Shown here: positions 1-13,099 of the stretch, piece after piece | How the letters are laid out: every line of letters begins with the position of its first letter | How positions within the stretch are numbered: the first letter of the stretch is position 1 | Origin: Styela clava | Lineage: Eukaryota; Chordata; Ascidiacea; Stolidobranchia; Styelidae | Length of the DNA stretch: 64,000 nucleotides | NCBI RefSeq assembly: GCF_964204865.1 | Contig: NC_135250.1 | Span: 25,535,395 to 25,599,394 of the forward strand | Direction of reading: 5' to 3' | The notes under the pieces: model-generated | Told to the model about the DNA's origin: nothing | Databases searched by the model: none | What the model saw: the letters and a program-made list of their open reading frames with translations, nothing else | Made by a program: the position numbers and the translations under genes

Positions 1-1160
1 CTTTTGTACATAAGACATGCATTGCTAAACCAACTGTATTTAATCTGTATATACACATTTAATATTAGATGTCAAAATCATATTGTTGAGCAATATAATG
101 AACAAATATAAATTTAATACGAAGCAAAAATAACATATATTTTAGTTTCATAGAAGATAATGTTTGAGATTTTTAAGATTGTTGTAAAACGAGTTTGTCA
201 AATATTGTTTATCTGTTATTTTCCTTTTTCCACGTATATTTACAAATATTTGAAAGATCACATATACAGCACATGGAAGTTTTACACGACCCTGCTCAAA
301 TTTTGCTATATCACTTAAAACAGTTTTCATTCGGTGTAACTTATAAATAGCGAAATGCTTGTGCATGTCACATGTTTCCTGATTGCAGTAGACAGTGAAA
401 ATATTTTCACATTTAAACGCACCAACATGTATACATCTGAATAGAGGAGATTTTTTAATATATCAAGACTTAATTTCCATATAAACTTCTCTGAGTACGT
501 TCGTGAGAAACGTTTGCAATATGTAAGTTTTTACCTTTATTTAATTACACATGGCCAACTTCCCGGAAATTTAAAATAAGTAACAAACTCAAATCTGAAT
601 TTGCGATCTTTTCAACTGCTTACTCTATTTATACTTCTTGAAAACGTATATATATGTCTCAGTCACAAGTATTTCCAAGCACAATATTGTTCTTCAATGG
701 AAATTAGAGGTATCGGTGCTGGATGTTCAAGTGATATTAACTTTTGCTCAATCTAATACGATTATAATAATAGGTCTGTACAAATAAAGCAGCAACATTT
801 ACAAATGAAAATAAAGAAATCAACAAAGTAAACAAAATGTCGCAGTAATGTGAAACACTCTTTAAAGTCAAAATTTCCTTTTCTGAGAAAATACAATAAA
901 AATTTAGAAACTTACGATAGACGGATAGATCGTCAGCGATACCCATAATTAATTAAAATGCGAAACAAAAATGTCTAGTGAAAATGCAAAAAACAATAGA
1001 ATTAAACACCACATGGTTTAGCTTGAGGCATTTGCAGGACCTGGTAAATAAAAATCTCTAGCCTCAACTGGTGACGATTTGCAAAATTACAGACAGGCGC
1101 ATCACGTACCTGAGGAAATCCCATGTCCGATGAAATGCGTGCATTTCAGACATAACATCC
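1..1160. repeat. Receptor 3'-flank repeat, block A copy
   Basis: Non-coding AT-rich sequence downstream of the first receptor gene. It recurs in the same orientation and order at about 26990-28090, 38650-39690 and 44775-45960, so it marks the same edge of each duplicated block. No convincing exon is visible in it. Confidence 0.8.
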
Positions 1161-1375
1161 AATTACTACTATAAGAATAACGGACTATTTTTAGTCGAAA
1201 GAAGCATTCTTTCATTTTTGTTTTCTATTTTTAGTCAACAAGAAGAATTTATTCATTCTTGGAAATGAAACTATAAAACTTTCCTATTTTATTGTATATG
1301 CGTATTAGTTGTCGGGCATGGAAATTATAACGAGCAAGACAAAATGAGTGAACTTCTCAAGAAAGGTTTCGGATT

Positions 1376-1381
1376 TTTATT
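1376..1381 (-). terminator. Polyadenylation signal AATAAA of receptor A
   Basis: AATAAA on the minus strand about 310 bases past the receptor A stop codon. The same hexamer in the same context occurs behind the other two intact copies, at 28179-28184 and 46209-46214. This supports a 3' UTR of roughly 300-330 bases. Cleavage sites cannot be read directly. Confidence 0.55.
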
Positions 1382-1687
1382 GCTGTATTATAATACACAG
1401 ACTTAACCCGAACTACAAGTCGTTTACAAGAATGCATGCTGGAATATACATGTTCGCGACATGACCTACAGAGCTGATTACACTCTGGGTGAAAAAGTGA
1501 ATAGATACTGCTGATTGCTCTGTTCCGGCTATGACATAGAGATGACAATCGATACCAACTTGACTGACTACTTCAATAATAACGAGATTATATGTAACAA
1601 GTATACCTAGTGTTTCGTCAATGAACAACTATTTTGAATTTTTTACATTTTGTAATTTGCTGATAGTTACTGCTCAGCTGAAATTCA

Positions 1688-4600
1688 TCAGGCGTTGTAA
1701 GATTCGTAAGCTGTTTCCACTTGTGTTTGCTTAGTTGTCGCAGGCAGAGCTTGTTCGTAACTGGCAGTTTCTTGCAGGACATTTGATGAAGATGGTTGTT
1801 CGTAAGCTGACTCCACTTGTGTTTTCTTAGTTGTCGCAGGCAGAGCTTGTTCGTAACCGGCAGTTTCTTGCAGGACATTTGATGATGATAGTTGTTCGTA
1901 AGCTGACTCCACTTGTGTTTGCTTAGTTTTTGCAGGAAGTGGTTGTTCGTATCCGGCAGTTTCTTGCAAGACATTTGAAGATGATGGTTGTGGAGCTGAA
2001 TTGTTGGAAGGAGTTGCTAATTAATTGAAAAAATAAAACTATCAACCACAAACAATTAAAATTCGATTTAAAATACTTATCTTGATAGAAATCAGATCTA
2101 GTATGTAAACCTGTGATAGACAGTGTGTTAAAATAATAATTATTTAAATAAAATATCTCAGTTTTTTTCCATCACTTCATAGAAGGTATGTTCACAGACC
2201 AATCTCTTTCAAATTTTTAGTAATCTAATGGGCGTGACTCCTAGTAGGGCGTTAATTTTATTTATTTTTTATTTGAGGTGGCATTCCAATTTTGTATAAA
2301 TGCGAATTATACAAATTGTATTGTCCCACTATTAGAACCTGTATTGATTGATAAACGTTTTCTATCCCATTAACATTGATGGCATGTGTTTATCATTGAA
2401 GTGGAGTTACAACTTTTATCGTGACCGTGTTCTGTTGCGTTTATACACTTTAAATGACACTTTGAATTTGATTTGTATGGGAATAATATTTTATACATCA
2501 GTTCTGATTAATTCTCACTACCTTTTTCTTTTATAGTTTCGTAATTGTGTTCTTTTACTTCTGCCTTTTCCTCCAAATTCTTTATTTCTTTCTTCATTTT
2601 GTATATGATCCAGACAGAGACGACCAAGAAGACGAAAGGAATGAGAAAACCAATCACAAAACTGATGATGTTGAACTCGAACGCTCCTTTCTCTAAAACA
2701 AATACGTTACTCTGATTTCCCGTTGATATTTAAAGGTTTTGGGATTATAGTTTTATTAAAATGAGCAACATCATCTCTAGAATTACAATGATAGTATCTA
2801 ACGTTCACGATAAAAGAACACTTTATTCTTCTTTTAATTCTCATAACTGTTTGCTTGTTATGTTGTGTTGTTTGAAGTTCGCTAATTTTTTTCATAATCT
2901 GGCTTTGAATTAACCAAATCTGAATATTTGTTATTCTTACCGGTATCGTTCTTAGCAGTAGTTTCTTGTTCACCTTGTTTCAACGTTATAGAGGGGCTTT
3001 GACTGAAATGTATTTGGTCACCAGAGGGCGTAGAATAAACTATCGAGACACTGAAGTAAAATAAGTTATATTATGCATTGCGGAAATAATTTTCTCAAAT
3101 GAATTACGTATATATTATATTTGATTTGATAGCACCATTAAACAAGAGAGCTATGCTCAAATATATGGACACGTAGCGCCACCCAATGGCAATAATTTTG
3201 ATGACGTCATAGCGAAAAAAAAAGTAATAGCCTTCTGGAGAAAAATTTTATCTTCAACCACTGAAACTTTCAAAGCAATTGGTCCAGTATTCGAAGAGAA
3301 AAGCGACTTTTTAAAAACGTGTCAAAGAACAACAACAAGGACAACAAGAACAAGAACAACAACAACATAATATTGAAACGATCGTTATGTCCACTACGTG
3401 TCCAATAAGTAAATCAATCTAATTTGACGTTAACATATATCTTTACTGTCTGCCGGTTTTGAAATAGCATTATATTAATACCAAAACTTCCAATTAAAAA
3501 ATTAAAAGTCTATGATGATCTATATGACCCTAAGATATATATAGAATACCTGAACATCTTTTTATCTAATTTTTTGTTCCTTCCTGTGAATAGAATTCCT
3601 TTTCCAGAACTTTGTTCATTTTGTATCCCTGCTTTTCCGATATTTATTACGTCACATGTTGTCATTGATTCATCACCGAGTGTTATATTCATTCGCTTAC
3701 CGTTCATGCTAAAATATTTTATTCAATGTAGAATAGAATATGATATGTTATGCAGGAAATACCGCTGCTGCTCGAGACAATAGAAAAATCGCGTTGCAAC
3801 GACGCATACAGGTATATACACATTGAAACTCTTCAAAATACATCTATGGTGATACGAACATATGCAGTATCAAAGTTTCTTCTTGCATGTGCGTTGTATG
3901 CCCATACTATAGCCGAAAAGTATTGGAGTAAAGTATTCGTAGTACAAAGCGTTTCGTTATAGTTTTTCGAAAAAATCAACGTCAAAAATCTTATAAATTT
4001 ATACCGAAATATCGCAGTTGTTCTGATATATTACGTAATACCTACATTGCCCTGGTACCGATTGCGAATAAATCTTTTATCCGATTAGTTAATTTTAATA
4101 TCGCCAATAAACTTTCAATCATTTTCTTATGTTTCATATTTCAGGCAAATTCTACAAATCATGTTTAACTAAAACGCCGATTTAAATATTCACGTAATAT
4201 AATTTTCTAGAAATAAAAACTATTTACAACCTTGAAACAAGTATTGCTTTGGCAATATACTTATCACCGCTCACTGTGTTGTTAATATTTATCATGTCAG
4301 TCAAGGAGAGGGCCACGTCGTGTTCCTTCAAATTTGTGCGCACAAGTACGAATATGCAACTGTAAATTAATAGATTATACAATAACACAAATTGTACCGG
4401 CATCTTATTTTGTTGAAGAATAAAGTTCATATTGTAAAATGATACTAATCAAAATTAATCAGAACTTTCGTGTCTAATAAGCCGAGTGATTATATTGGTA
4501 CAGGAGAGGAATAATATACCCAATATGATATATGAACAGGCACAGTTGATTTTTTTTTTCAGGCTAATAGGAAGATGAATTTACTACCTTTATTGTCGAT

Positions 4601-7600
4601 ATATTATTTTTACTCTGTTGCATTTAGCTTACCTGACAAGGCCATTAGTCTCATCTGGTGCTTGTATTCCGAGTTTTTTGAATTCACATACGCTGCTAAC
4701 TAGGTTATCTTCAAAACTATCAGGCGGAAAAACCTTTGTGGGAGCTAAAATACAAGACAGTGTTTAGTCAAAGGCATTATGATATCCTTGATTTTTGCAT
4801 TATGATTCACACTTTTGCTGCAAACTGCGTTCTGCAAATGTGTCTAATAATCGTTTCAATTTGAAAATTGATACATATTTAGAACGCAATGACTTACGCA
4901 ACTTCGCATATCTTGGGTTAATCAGAGTTGTTGAGTAGATTAGTGATTAAAAAATTGAATTCACAAACATTGAATTCTGAATATACCTCTAGGTTTTCCG
5001 AGACAACTGCCAGTAACAGATAAAACTTGACCAAATCCAGCACAACTGAATATTTTGATTGAAGCGGAATAGTTACGATTTGATTCTGGTTGAAACGAAT
5101 ACACAGATGATGACGTCACGTTTATAAGTTTCATGTCTGTCTTCAAGTTTGAATCTCGTGAGGAAGCCAGGGTTGAAGTTAGATTCAGTTCCTATTAATC
5201 ATGAGATAAGTAATTACATCCGAAAGTCACTAAAAATGCTCTGAAAATTGATACCAAATAAGGATGTTGAAGATAACGTAAAACCTTCCAGCTGAGTGGA
5301 ATAGGAATTGGATATAAATTACTATTAAACAAAAAACCAATGTGCAATTTATATGAGCGGACCAAAACAGATCTACGATCGTAAGTATAAACAGTCAAAC
5401 TTCACGACTTAATGTGGACTTCATGATACACGTTGGGATTCTCAATTCAATTGACATATATTCAACCAAAGCTGTGTGTTTCGAATAATTTGAGTCAAAA
5501 TAAAAATATTGCTTACCACAGTATATGAATCACCAGTCTCTGTCTTGTTAGATAATATCCAAGAGATGACGCAAGTTTGTGTATTCTTGTATTGTATAAT
5601 AGACGACGATTCTGCAGATAACATTGCTCCCCCTGTTGTTGCGTTTCGGAAAGTAGAATATTTGGTTGGACAGTTATCTTTTGTTACACATGCAGTAATC
5701 TGACAAAAGATATTTATATAGGCATTTTAATAACGAAAGTATAAATGGGGCAGAAAACTAATTTAGCCTTACAGGTAAAGGCGATCTTGAAAAGAGAGAC
5801 CTTCGTCCACAAATATTCGCATAAAATAAGTGCGGAACAATCGATGTGAACAATATAATAAATCGTTATTGTTTACTTTGATTGTATAGGTTGTGGTTGG
5901 CGACAAACTGGTTATTGTGGTTGACTGTTTCTCAGATGTTGTTGAATCCACCCATCTTGTTGATCCGCCTGAGGTCGGACTTACTTCTATCCTGTAAAAC
6001 AGATGTGAGTTTACGCTGGCATTAATGCAAGTAACAACGGGTAGCAATATGCGTAATGGTATTGGGTCGTGACCATCATGACAGATTTACGTTTTGACTT
6101 TTAGTAATACCTTTAGTAAATTTAACAATGTAAATCGAGCAGCTTCAGCCGTTTTTTAACAATGTGGTCAAAACGAGTATTCCCTCGGATTTTTCTAGAG
6201 GCCTGTTCCATGTAAAAGATGACATATAAACTAAATCTTGTGGGTATATCAAATTATCCATAAAGATGAACTCACTTGTGTAGGAATCCAACAGCATTTA
6301 TATGTGATTGCCATGAGATGATCAAGTTAGAATTGCATTCGGTATTTGATATTTGGTAGATTGTGGGATTTCCAGTCACTGTAAAGTAAATACCAAAAAC
6401 ATAGCAGGCAGAGATTACAAAAAGCAGATATTTGTATTTATATTCACCTTCATAAGATTCTGTTTTACCATGTTTCCAACTGTTGCCGTTTCGAAAATAA
6501 CAAGTATAAGACCCTTCATCTGCAATATTTGCGTTTTGAAGATTGAAGGTTGCTGATCCAGTTTGTATCGTTTGATAAACTCCCCGTGTAGTTGCGGTTG
6601 ATACTTTGTTAGATGCTTTGCGCCATTCAACTTGTGTTGCAGTGCTACAGTCTGTTGCAGAACACCTTTTCTGGTTTCCGTTAATAGTTTGTATTCTAAC
6701 AAAAGGGCCCTGAAACACTGAAGCAGAATTTGTGAAATTTGAAGCCTTAAATAACACAAATTTTTTTAGAATAAGAAAAACTAGGTTGATTACTTTGGTT
6801 CATGCAAGCAGAAACACTGAACATTGAAAGTACCTTTATTATATTTTTAGCAAATAAAAAAAACATTTTTGATATAATACTGTTAGTGCAACTTTATTTG
6901 TAACACAATTTGAATTAAGTGATTGAAGCCCAATAATTCTATTAAAAGCATTCAGTGGCACCGAAAAACAATACTTGTATCGAATCCTTGTATATGTGAT
7001 CTGTATTGATCAGTTCCAATTGAATATTCCTAATTTGACAATCTATTTCAATTCGTATTTAATTTACGATCAATAATTAAGTACTAGCTTATTGGACAGG
7101 AAATTGATATATTTGAGTTTTGCTGGGACAGTGCGGTAGTTACTGTAGTGTTCTGGGTACTATAGCTTTTCCACAGTTCAAGCTTCCTCCATAATATCGT
7201 ATGATTTTTGTGGAATTGTTGTTAAAATATTATGTTTGAACTTCGTGTGCATATGTTTGAGTTTTGCTCTATTGTTTCTTTAGATAGGAGCTATGCAACT
7301 TGTTACGTTTTTTTTACCTCCAGTTGTGCACGAAAAATCAATTAATCATACCTTTCTGGCAAATGTAGTAGAAGTTTGCATCACAAGATATATCAACCCA
7401 CCGATACGTTTCTCTTCCAACTACCAAACAGTCTTCAACAGCAGTATTTTGTGTAGTCTCACCATTTGGTTGATTAGATTTCCTGATAAATTTAGAAGCC
7501 GAATAAATTATTCTAAAAATTATGCAGGCTCTAAGCATTTAATGTAAGAAATAGTTAGTGACAAGTTGTTACGCTGATATAGCTCCTAAATATTTTTCGA

Positions 7601-9597
7601 ACAGGGGAAGTATTGATATACTACATATGAAATTAGACTAAGTTTTTGCTTGGCATAGTTTATTCAATTGCCCCTAACATATAGCTAGTGAGGTTTGTCA
7701 GGATTTCACCTCCGACAAAATGAATTTGACTACGACGGATAATAAATAGCATTATTGAAGTTTTGCCGTGGTATTTCTCTTTACTATAATATTGATAATA
7801 ATGAATACTGCGTGGTATACAAGTTCTGAAAACTATTTCACGCAGAAAATATATTGTTTATTAAATTCTTTTGTAACTTTTTTAAATAAAGTTGAGAAAC
7901 ACACCAGTTTTGATATCCTGTTTCTTCTTTCATGATCACATCAGTACCATCCTGCCACCTCCAATCTCCTTCGTTAGCTATGTCGTTTCCACCGATATAG
8001 AAAGTGTTATCACCACCTCGTATGCTGAGAATTTAAAAACCTTATCAGTTTTTTTAAAGAAAATAACGGAACCATAGATTAAAAATTGAGAAAACGACTG
8101 AGAGAAGAGCTGAAACATACCATGGACGCGCCAAGATACCTAAATAGCCTTTGTGTGAGGAAGCAAAATAGTATTAAAAAATGCTGAATCCACAGTAGGG
8201 CTGGGCATTTCGAATCGAATATTCGAATCGAATCGAATAGTAAATTATTCGAATCGGTTCAGAGCTAAATTTCGAATCGCCGCCATCTTGTTTTTATCTT
8301 TCCGCTAATGGTCGAGGTGAATTCCCCAATTTTTTTCTCATTAGAGTCATATTTTTTTAACGAAATTCTAACATATGACTATTTTCTGTAGTGAGGTATT
8401 GATAAAACGTGTTTGTTATTCTGTGTGAACGCTCAGTAATCTATCTGCGTGATTTATTCTATGTCTTCAGTAATTCATTTGTTGAGAGGACCAATTACTA
8501 TATATATTAAAGTCGCTTACAATTATATATTTTCAAGTATTCGAGATTCGATTCGAAAAAAATTATTCGATTCGATTCTGAAATCACAAGGTATTTGAAA
8601 ATGCCCAGCCCTAATCCACAGTTATTTCTGGTGTTTAGGTGAGATTTGCAAATTTGAATGTATATGTTTAATTAGTAATTAGTGAAAAACTCATTGCGTA
8701 TGACAGTTTTCGTTCAAGTTTATTCAAATATACGAACTTGTAAGCTATGAAAATTTCATTGATTCTTGCTTTCATTCTTTTTACGAATAACTACTAGCTT
8801 CAATACAGCATATCCAAAGTAAATAAATTGCTGTGTAGAAATTAACAAAATAGTGAGGCTGATTTTACGATTATATTGTGAAAATAATGAAGTACATATT
8901 TGGAATTATCCCGATCCTTCAACATAATTCCTATAAGTAAAATAAATCTTTAGCTCTCGTACATCACTGTACAAACAATATCCTATTTCAACTCACGCAT
9001 ATAATAAGTGTTTAATCTACATTGAGATGGTACAAATAACAGTGAGATAATTAATTTCATCTATTTAGTGCTAAAGTTTCATTCAACACATAGAACAATT
9101 CACATATTAAATAACACCAAGATATCAAAAATTAGTTTCTTTTTAACTCACTCGAATGCTGAATTAATGACTGTCGTCATTCTCTCATTATCAACTTTAG
9201 CTAAGTAGCCTCCCAATCCCTCACAGGAATATTTGGCGCTGTTGTAAGTTTTATGTCGTTTGAAGAAAAGCAGTTCAAACCCATCAACACATTCTTTCTT
9301 CCAGGGATCTGAAACACAACGGTATCTGGAATTGTAATCAGATTCAGATTTGAACAATTGAATAAATAACAATTCTCATTTATTAACATGAAATTTGAAG
9401 AATATGAGCTGAGGTTTTCTCATATATTATAGGAACATTTACATTTGTCCGAGAGAAAGAAACCTATTCATAAACAAAATATTGGACAGGAAAAAAGCAA
9501 ATGGGTTTATTCATACAATATTCAACTAACCTTGGGCTGAAGCACTTGTGATGATAATCGAGACAATTATCACCAAAACAGTAGGATTCATCTTCAT
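1688..9597 (-). CDS. Receptor A: CTLD-Ig-FN3 transmembrane receptor with tyrosine-repeat tail
   Basis: Fifteen exons with GT-AG borders and matching phases: 9531-9597, 9152-9308, 7905-8024, 7352-7482, 6448-6717, 6276-6378, 5877-5991, 5517-5699, 4987-5191, 4633-4744, 4231-4359, 3550-3708, 2941-3050, 2522-2692, 1688-2016. They encode 786 residues. Domains: signal peptide 1-22 (ends ASAQ); C-type lectin domain about 23-158 with FYIGGND (WIGL position), QPN, EDC, WVD and YYICQ; Ig domain 159-248 (C..W..D.G.Y.C) on one phase 1-1 exon; FN3-like folds about 249-450; membrane-proximal region 451-620, distantly like receptor tyrosine phosphatase stalks; TM about 628-651; cytoplasmic tail of 135 residues with eight tyrosines. 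The usual WND calcium motif reads WVD, so calcium-dependent sugar binding is doubtful. The upstream ATG of two in-frame ones was chosen. An innate-immune or recognition role is inferred. No named orthologue is recognised. Confidence 0.87.
1705..1985 (-). repeat. Three 96-bp tandem repeats in the receptor A tail exon
   Basis: The last coding exon carries three units with a period of exactly 96 bp (32 codons). Each unit holds one GYEQ/SYEQ and one AYEQ/AYES tyrosine site about 17 residues apart. The +3 residue varies (P, L, A). One site, SAYEQL, fits the ITIM consensus (S/I/V/L)xYxx(I/V/L); YEQP sites fit a YxxP SH2 ligand. The period is a multiple of three, so more than one frame stays open here. 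Confidence 0.9.
3147..3403. mobile_element. MITE-like element with GGACACGTAG ends, in receptor A intron 12
   Basis: Present in receptor A intron 12, absent from the same intron of B and C. Ends are short inverted repeats (GGACACGTAGCG / CACTACGTGTCC), flanked by AACAAG/AATAAG, which occurs once at the empty site in B. It contains TGACGTCA at 3202-3209 and a CAA-rich tract at about 3330-3368. Related copies lie near 13100-13470 and, inverted, near 25960-26170. Confidence 0.65.
8196..8613. mobile_element. hAT-type MITE in receptor A intron 2
   Basis: Ends TAGGGCTGGGCATTTCGAA and its inverted form (...TGCCCAGCCCTA), flanked by perfect 8-bp duplications ATCCACAG (8188-8195 and 8614-8621), as expected of hAT elements. 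It has no coding capacity. The matching introns of B and C lack it, so it inserted after the duplication. Confidence 0.88.
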
Positions 9598-10650
9598 TAT
9601 TCGAAAGACACAGTTTTTGACATTTGTGGTCAACTTAAATATTACACCCTAATTCCAATTTTTCAACTCTTTCTGATCAAAATATTAGTTATTTAATGTT
9701 AGTATAAAAAATAAACATATAGCTATGAAAATGGATAATATATCTTCTTAGTTATTGGCAAATCAAATCAAGTACATGGACGTGATAAACATCACAGTTC
9801 CAATTCTTAAAGCAATATTTTGAATAACGGCGAAAGACGTGGAAAGAATAAATTTTTTATGAAGCAGTAGATAGGTCTTTTCACCAGTATGCCCAACTAC
9901 ATCAATGCGCCCAATCCTATATTCGGTTTTCATGTTGATCATAGATAGTTGTTGGCTAAAGACTGCACTGTCCTTAATATACTTCTTCCCCAATATCTAT
10001 GAGTCTGCAGGGCATGTACATGGTGTGAAGCGAAAGCATTGAAACATCTTTTCACGAGAATACTTTGATACAGTGATAACTACCCAACTTATACGTAAGT
10101 TCTTTCATTCGCATTTCAAAATAATTCCACTACTACAAACTGTTACTATTATTAAATTACCAACTTTTCTCGAAACCTGCTCTACATACAATCATAAAAA
10201 ATACACGTAAATTATTACGTCTTTCTTATGAGTGGTTCAACTATACTCTGAGTCAGTCTATCACTTTCGCATATAATTGACTTCTGGAAACCGTTCCTCG
10301 GTCATAATGGATTGTGTGTGTATTCATTAGTTATAGCTTATGGGATAGCACAATGCCATACGAAAGCATTGCCTCTATATCAAAGCCAATACAGCACTGG
10401 GAATGTGCTCGTCATCGTTATCATACGCGGATGTTATGAAACCAAGTAACATAACCAAGTAGAAACTGTTTTCTTCCGTCTTTCATCAGCTTGCACACAT
10501 CCTACATCGCATCACACTTATCTTCGACATGTTCAACAATTCATGATAACGTTAATTTCAAAACGTAAATGTCTGATAACGTACTATCCACAATTAAGTT
10601 TATCTTACATTTTTTTAAGATAAAAAAGTTTGCAATATTGGCCCCTAAGT
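9598..10650. other. Receptor A 5' flank, no gene seen
   Basis: Upstream of the receptor start. The stretch is alignable with the 5' flanks of B (35897-37000) and C (53945-55036), so it is part of the duplicated unit and should hold the promoter. A weak TATTTAAG box lies about 45 bases upstream of the ATG, but it is degraded in copy C. No exon was recognised. Confidence 0.5.
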
Positions 10651-11124
10651 CAGGGGTGTGCAAACTACGGCCCGCGGGCCAAATGCGGCCCGCAAGAAAA
10701 AATGTGCGGCCCGCGGAGAAGTGCCAATGTTCCGCCCAAAAAAAACGAGTTTTTGGTTTAGGTAATCTGGAAAGTGCGAGCAATTTCAATCTCATTGCGT
10801 AGTAGCCTATAGCAGTCATCTTAGCAAAACTAGCGAGTAATATCCTGTTGCAAACTACACAATGTTATAAAAACGTATTTCTCACTGAATTCGTTTAAAG
10901 TCGGTGTGATAATAAATTTGGATAGCAGTTTATTAAAAATTAATGCGTTTTAACTCACCATTTCTGCAAGGACCACCTAACACTGCCGTACGATCAATAA
11001 CAAAAAGAAACAATTCTTGGTGTCGGAAGCTACCAGAAAGACTATGTTCAATAAAAATGCGGCCCGCGGCTTCACCCAGTTACTTTTACCTAGCCCTCCT
11101 GTAATAAAGGTTGTACACTCCTCA
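10651..11124. mobile_element. hAT-like non-autonomous element (CAGGGGTGTGCAAACTAC end), block A
   Basis: Left end CAGGGGTGTGCAAACTACGG with GC-rich CGGCCCGCGGGCC cores typical of hAT tips. The right end is degraded (best seen in block C as GGTTGCCCACCCCTCA). Flanks share CTAAGT. The same insertion sits at 55037-55468, so it predates the A/C duplication. Confidence 0.7.
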
Positions 11125-12019
11125 TCTAAGTAATTCCTTTTATCTAAACCTCTCGGAAGTTTGAATAGAAGAATGTAGAAACAGATCGAACATATCTTCA
11201 TTAGGTTATTGTGTTTGAATATTTGATAAAATACAGCATATTGTTCTAAAAAACGATGCCGCATTTAACCAACTGCCAGACGACCTTGCTTTATTGCACG
11301 TAATTGAACACCTAATTGAAATCTATTGCGGAAACAATAGTCATTGAGCAAGCTAGTAAAGAATTAGCATTTGCTTGGTTCGTATTCAAATTATGTAATT
11401 TTTTTGCGCTTTTTATCTCCAAAAATCTCTTTACAATCGGTCACTTAGGCTCGGAGGTTAAATCGTTCATTCGTAAAAAAAAATAACAACGTTGAGACTT
11501 CGACTGTTGTAACGCTTTCATAATATTTAATATAATATTATAATTCAATTGTAATATTTACACGACACCGCGTATTAGGTTTTAATATTTCAACCTAAGC
11601 GCACAATGCGCAAAAGTTTTTTTTATTTATTTAGGTATTGAGTGGAATTTGGCCACCATTCGCATTCTTTGTGGTTTTGGTGAGCATGAAACTTATTTTT
11701 GCAGTAGTCATAGATCCACGCAACGTCCGAATGAAATTTTTACAAATATGTGCTTCGTTTATCCACAATACGATTTTTCACCCCATTGTACAATGTCCCC
11801 AATGAAACCGCTTACATTCAACGTCTAATCAAAACAAAGTGTGAAATGGGTGCCGACATCGCAGGGTTTCTGACTGCAAACAAAGACGTAAGTTGAATAA
11901 AAATACAAAACATACAACTTTATGACTAATATTGACAGTTTTTCTGTGTGGGATGCGCTTTTAATGACGAGCTCTAATTTATGTCAAGATTTTTCTTTGG
12001 AACAAACGAGAGTGACATC
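11125..12019. other. Intergenic, no gene seen
   Basis: AT-rich sequence alignable with 55469-56350 in block C; its first 200 bases also align near 37200-37340 in block B. Open frames are short and broken between copies. Confidence 0.5.
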
Positions 12020-12711
12020 TAGGGCTAGATATTTTCGAATACCTGGTTTCCAGAATCGAATTGAATATTTTTTTCCGAATCGGATCGCGAATACTTAGGA
12101 GATTGTATGTGACTATTTTATGAAATGGTTCCTCTTAACACATGAATTCCTGGAAACACAAAATCCATCACTCGTACAGTTCGCTAAGTACTCACACACA
12201 ATAAGAAACATTGTCTTAGATTTCCGCTCTAGGAGACCCTTATAAAGGGTCGTTCTGTCTGTTTTTCTGTAGCGTCTAAACTACTGGGCCAGTCTAGTCA
12301 AAATTTCTCACGTGGTTTATACTGTCACCCTAGTATTGTGCGTTTTGCCAAAAGCCCAGATTGATGTTTCGTTTTCATGACGGCAATAAAAAACGCGCTG
12401 ATCGTTGAGGAATTTCTAGTTTTTTCACAATTTATCCCAATTATCTCGTAAACTACCTCAAAAATAAAAATTTAGACATCGCTATCGCCACCGGCAGGTT
12501 TATCAATAACTCACTGGGACGAAAAGATTCCGATGTCAAGATTAAATTTTAAAAATGTAGCTTCAATAAAAAAAAATTGGTGTGTTTTTGTCTCAAACTA
12601 TGGCGAACAGAACAAAATCAAGATGGCGGCAATGCGAGGTTTTGGTTCGAATTGATTCGAATAATTCACTGTTCGATTCAACTCGAATATTTGATTCGAA
12701 GTGCCGACCTA
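12020..12711. mobile_element. Longer member of the TAGGGCTGGG/TTCGAATC element family
   Basis: Starts TAGGGCTAGATATTTTCGAA and ends in an inverted relative (TTCGAAGTGCCGACCTA), with several TTCGAAT-rich stretches near both tips. This is the style of the 8196-8613 element, with about 500 bases of unrelated interior. Counterpart at 56351-56994. No target duplication survives. No transposase frame seen. Confidence 0.6.
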
Positions 12712-13099
12712 TATTGGTATCTTACAAAATGACCAGGAATTTACACAATAGCACGCAATACCAAACCCACAGTATTTTAATTTGTATAAATGTGTATGAT
12801 ATATAATATTAGATAATGAAACATTCTATTGAGCAATATAAGAAAGAAATATCATTCTGACATTTGAATAAAAGTTTTTTTGGTTTCATAATTGATTATG
12901 GGAGTCATCGATCCACAAAACGTTCGAATAAAAAACTTCCAATATGTACTCCATTAGTTCGTAATATATATATATTACGATTTCACAACAGGGATGTTTC
13001 ACCCTATTCATATTTCACCTATCATTAGTATAAGTATCATTACAGGTGAAATGTCCCTTTTTGAAGCGTTTACATCAAACGCAATAATTAAAATCAGAA

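Noticed and set aside
1413..1628. 71-codon minus-strand frame, also at 28216-28431
   Set aside because: It lies in the receptor 3' UTR. Its preservation in A and B is explained by recent duplication, and copy C has a 2-bp deletion within it.
1618..1974. 118-codon frame through the receptor A tail repeats
   Set aside because: It is an alternative frame kept open because the 96-bp repeat period is a multiple of three. The spliced frame is the one reading GYEQ/AYEQ.
1705..1985. ITAM in the receptor tail
   Set aside because: Tyrosine spacing is about 15-17 residues and most +3 residues are P or A, so YxxL/I-x6-12-YxxL/I is not met.
1705..1985. CRISPR-like array
   Set aside because: The 96-bp direct repeats are contiguous coding units without spacers, in an intron-bearing eukaryotic locus.
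9598..9660. Core promoter or spliced-leader acceptor for receptor A
   Set aside because: A TATA-like TATTTAAG is present but not kept in copy C, and no consistent pyrimidine-rich acceptor precedes the three start codons. I could not decide between a promoter and trans-splicing.
9763..9993. 76-codon minus-strand frame upstream of receptor A
   Set aside because: The aligned regions of B and C carry stops and frameshifts, so it is not under coding constraint.
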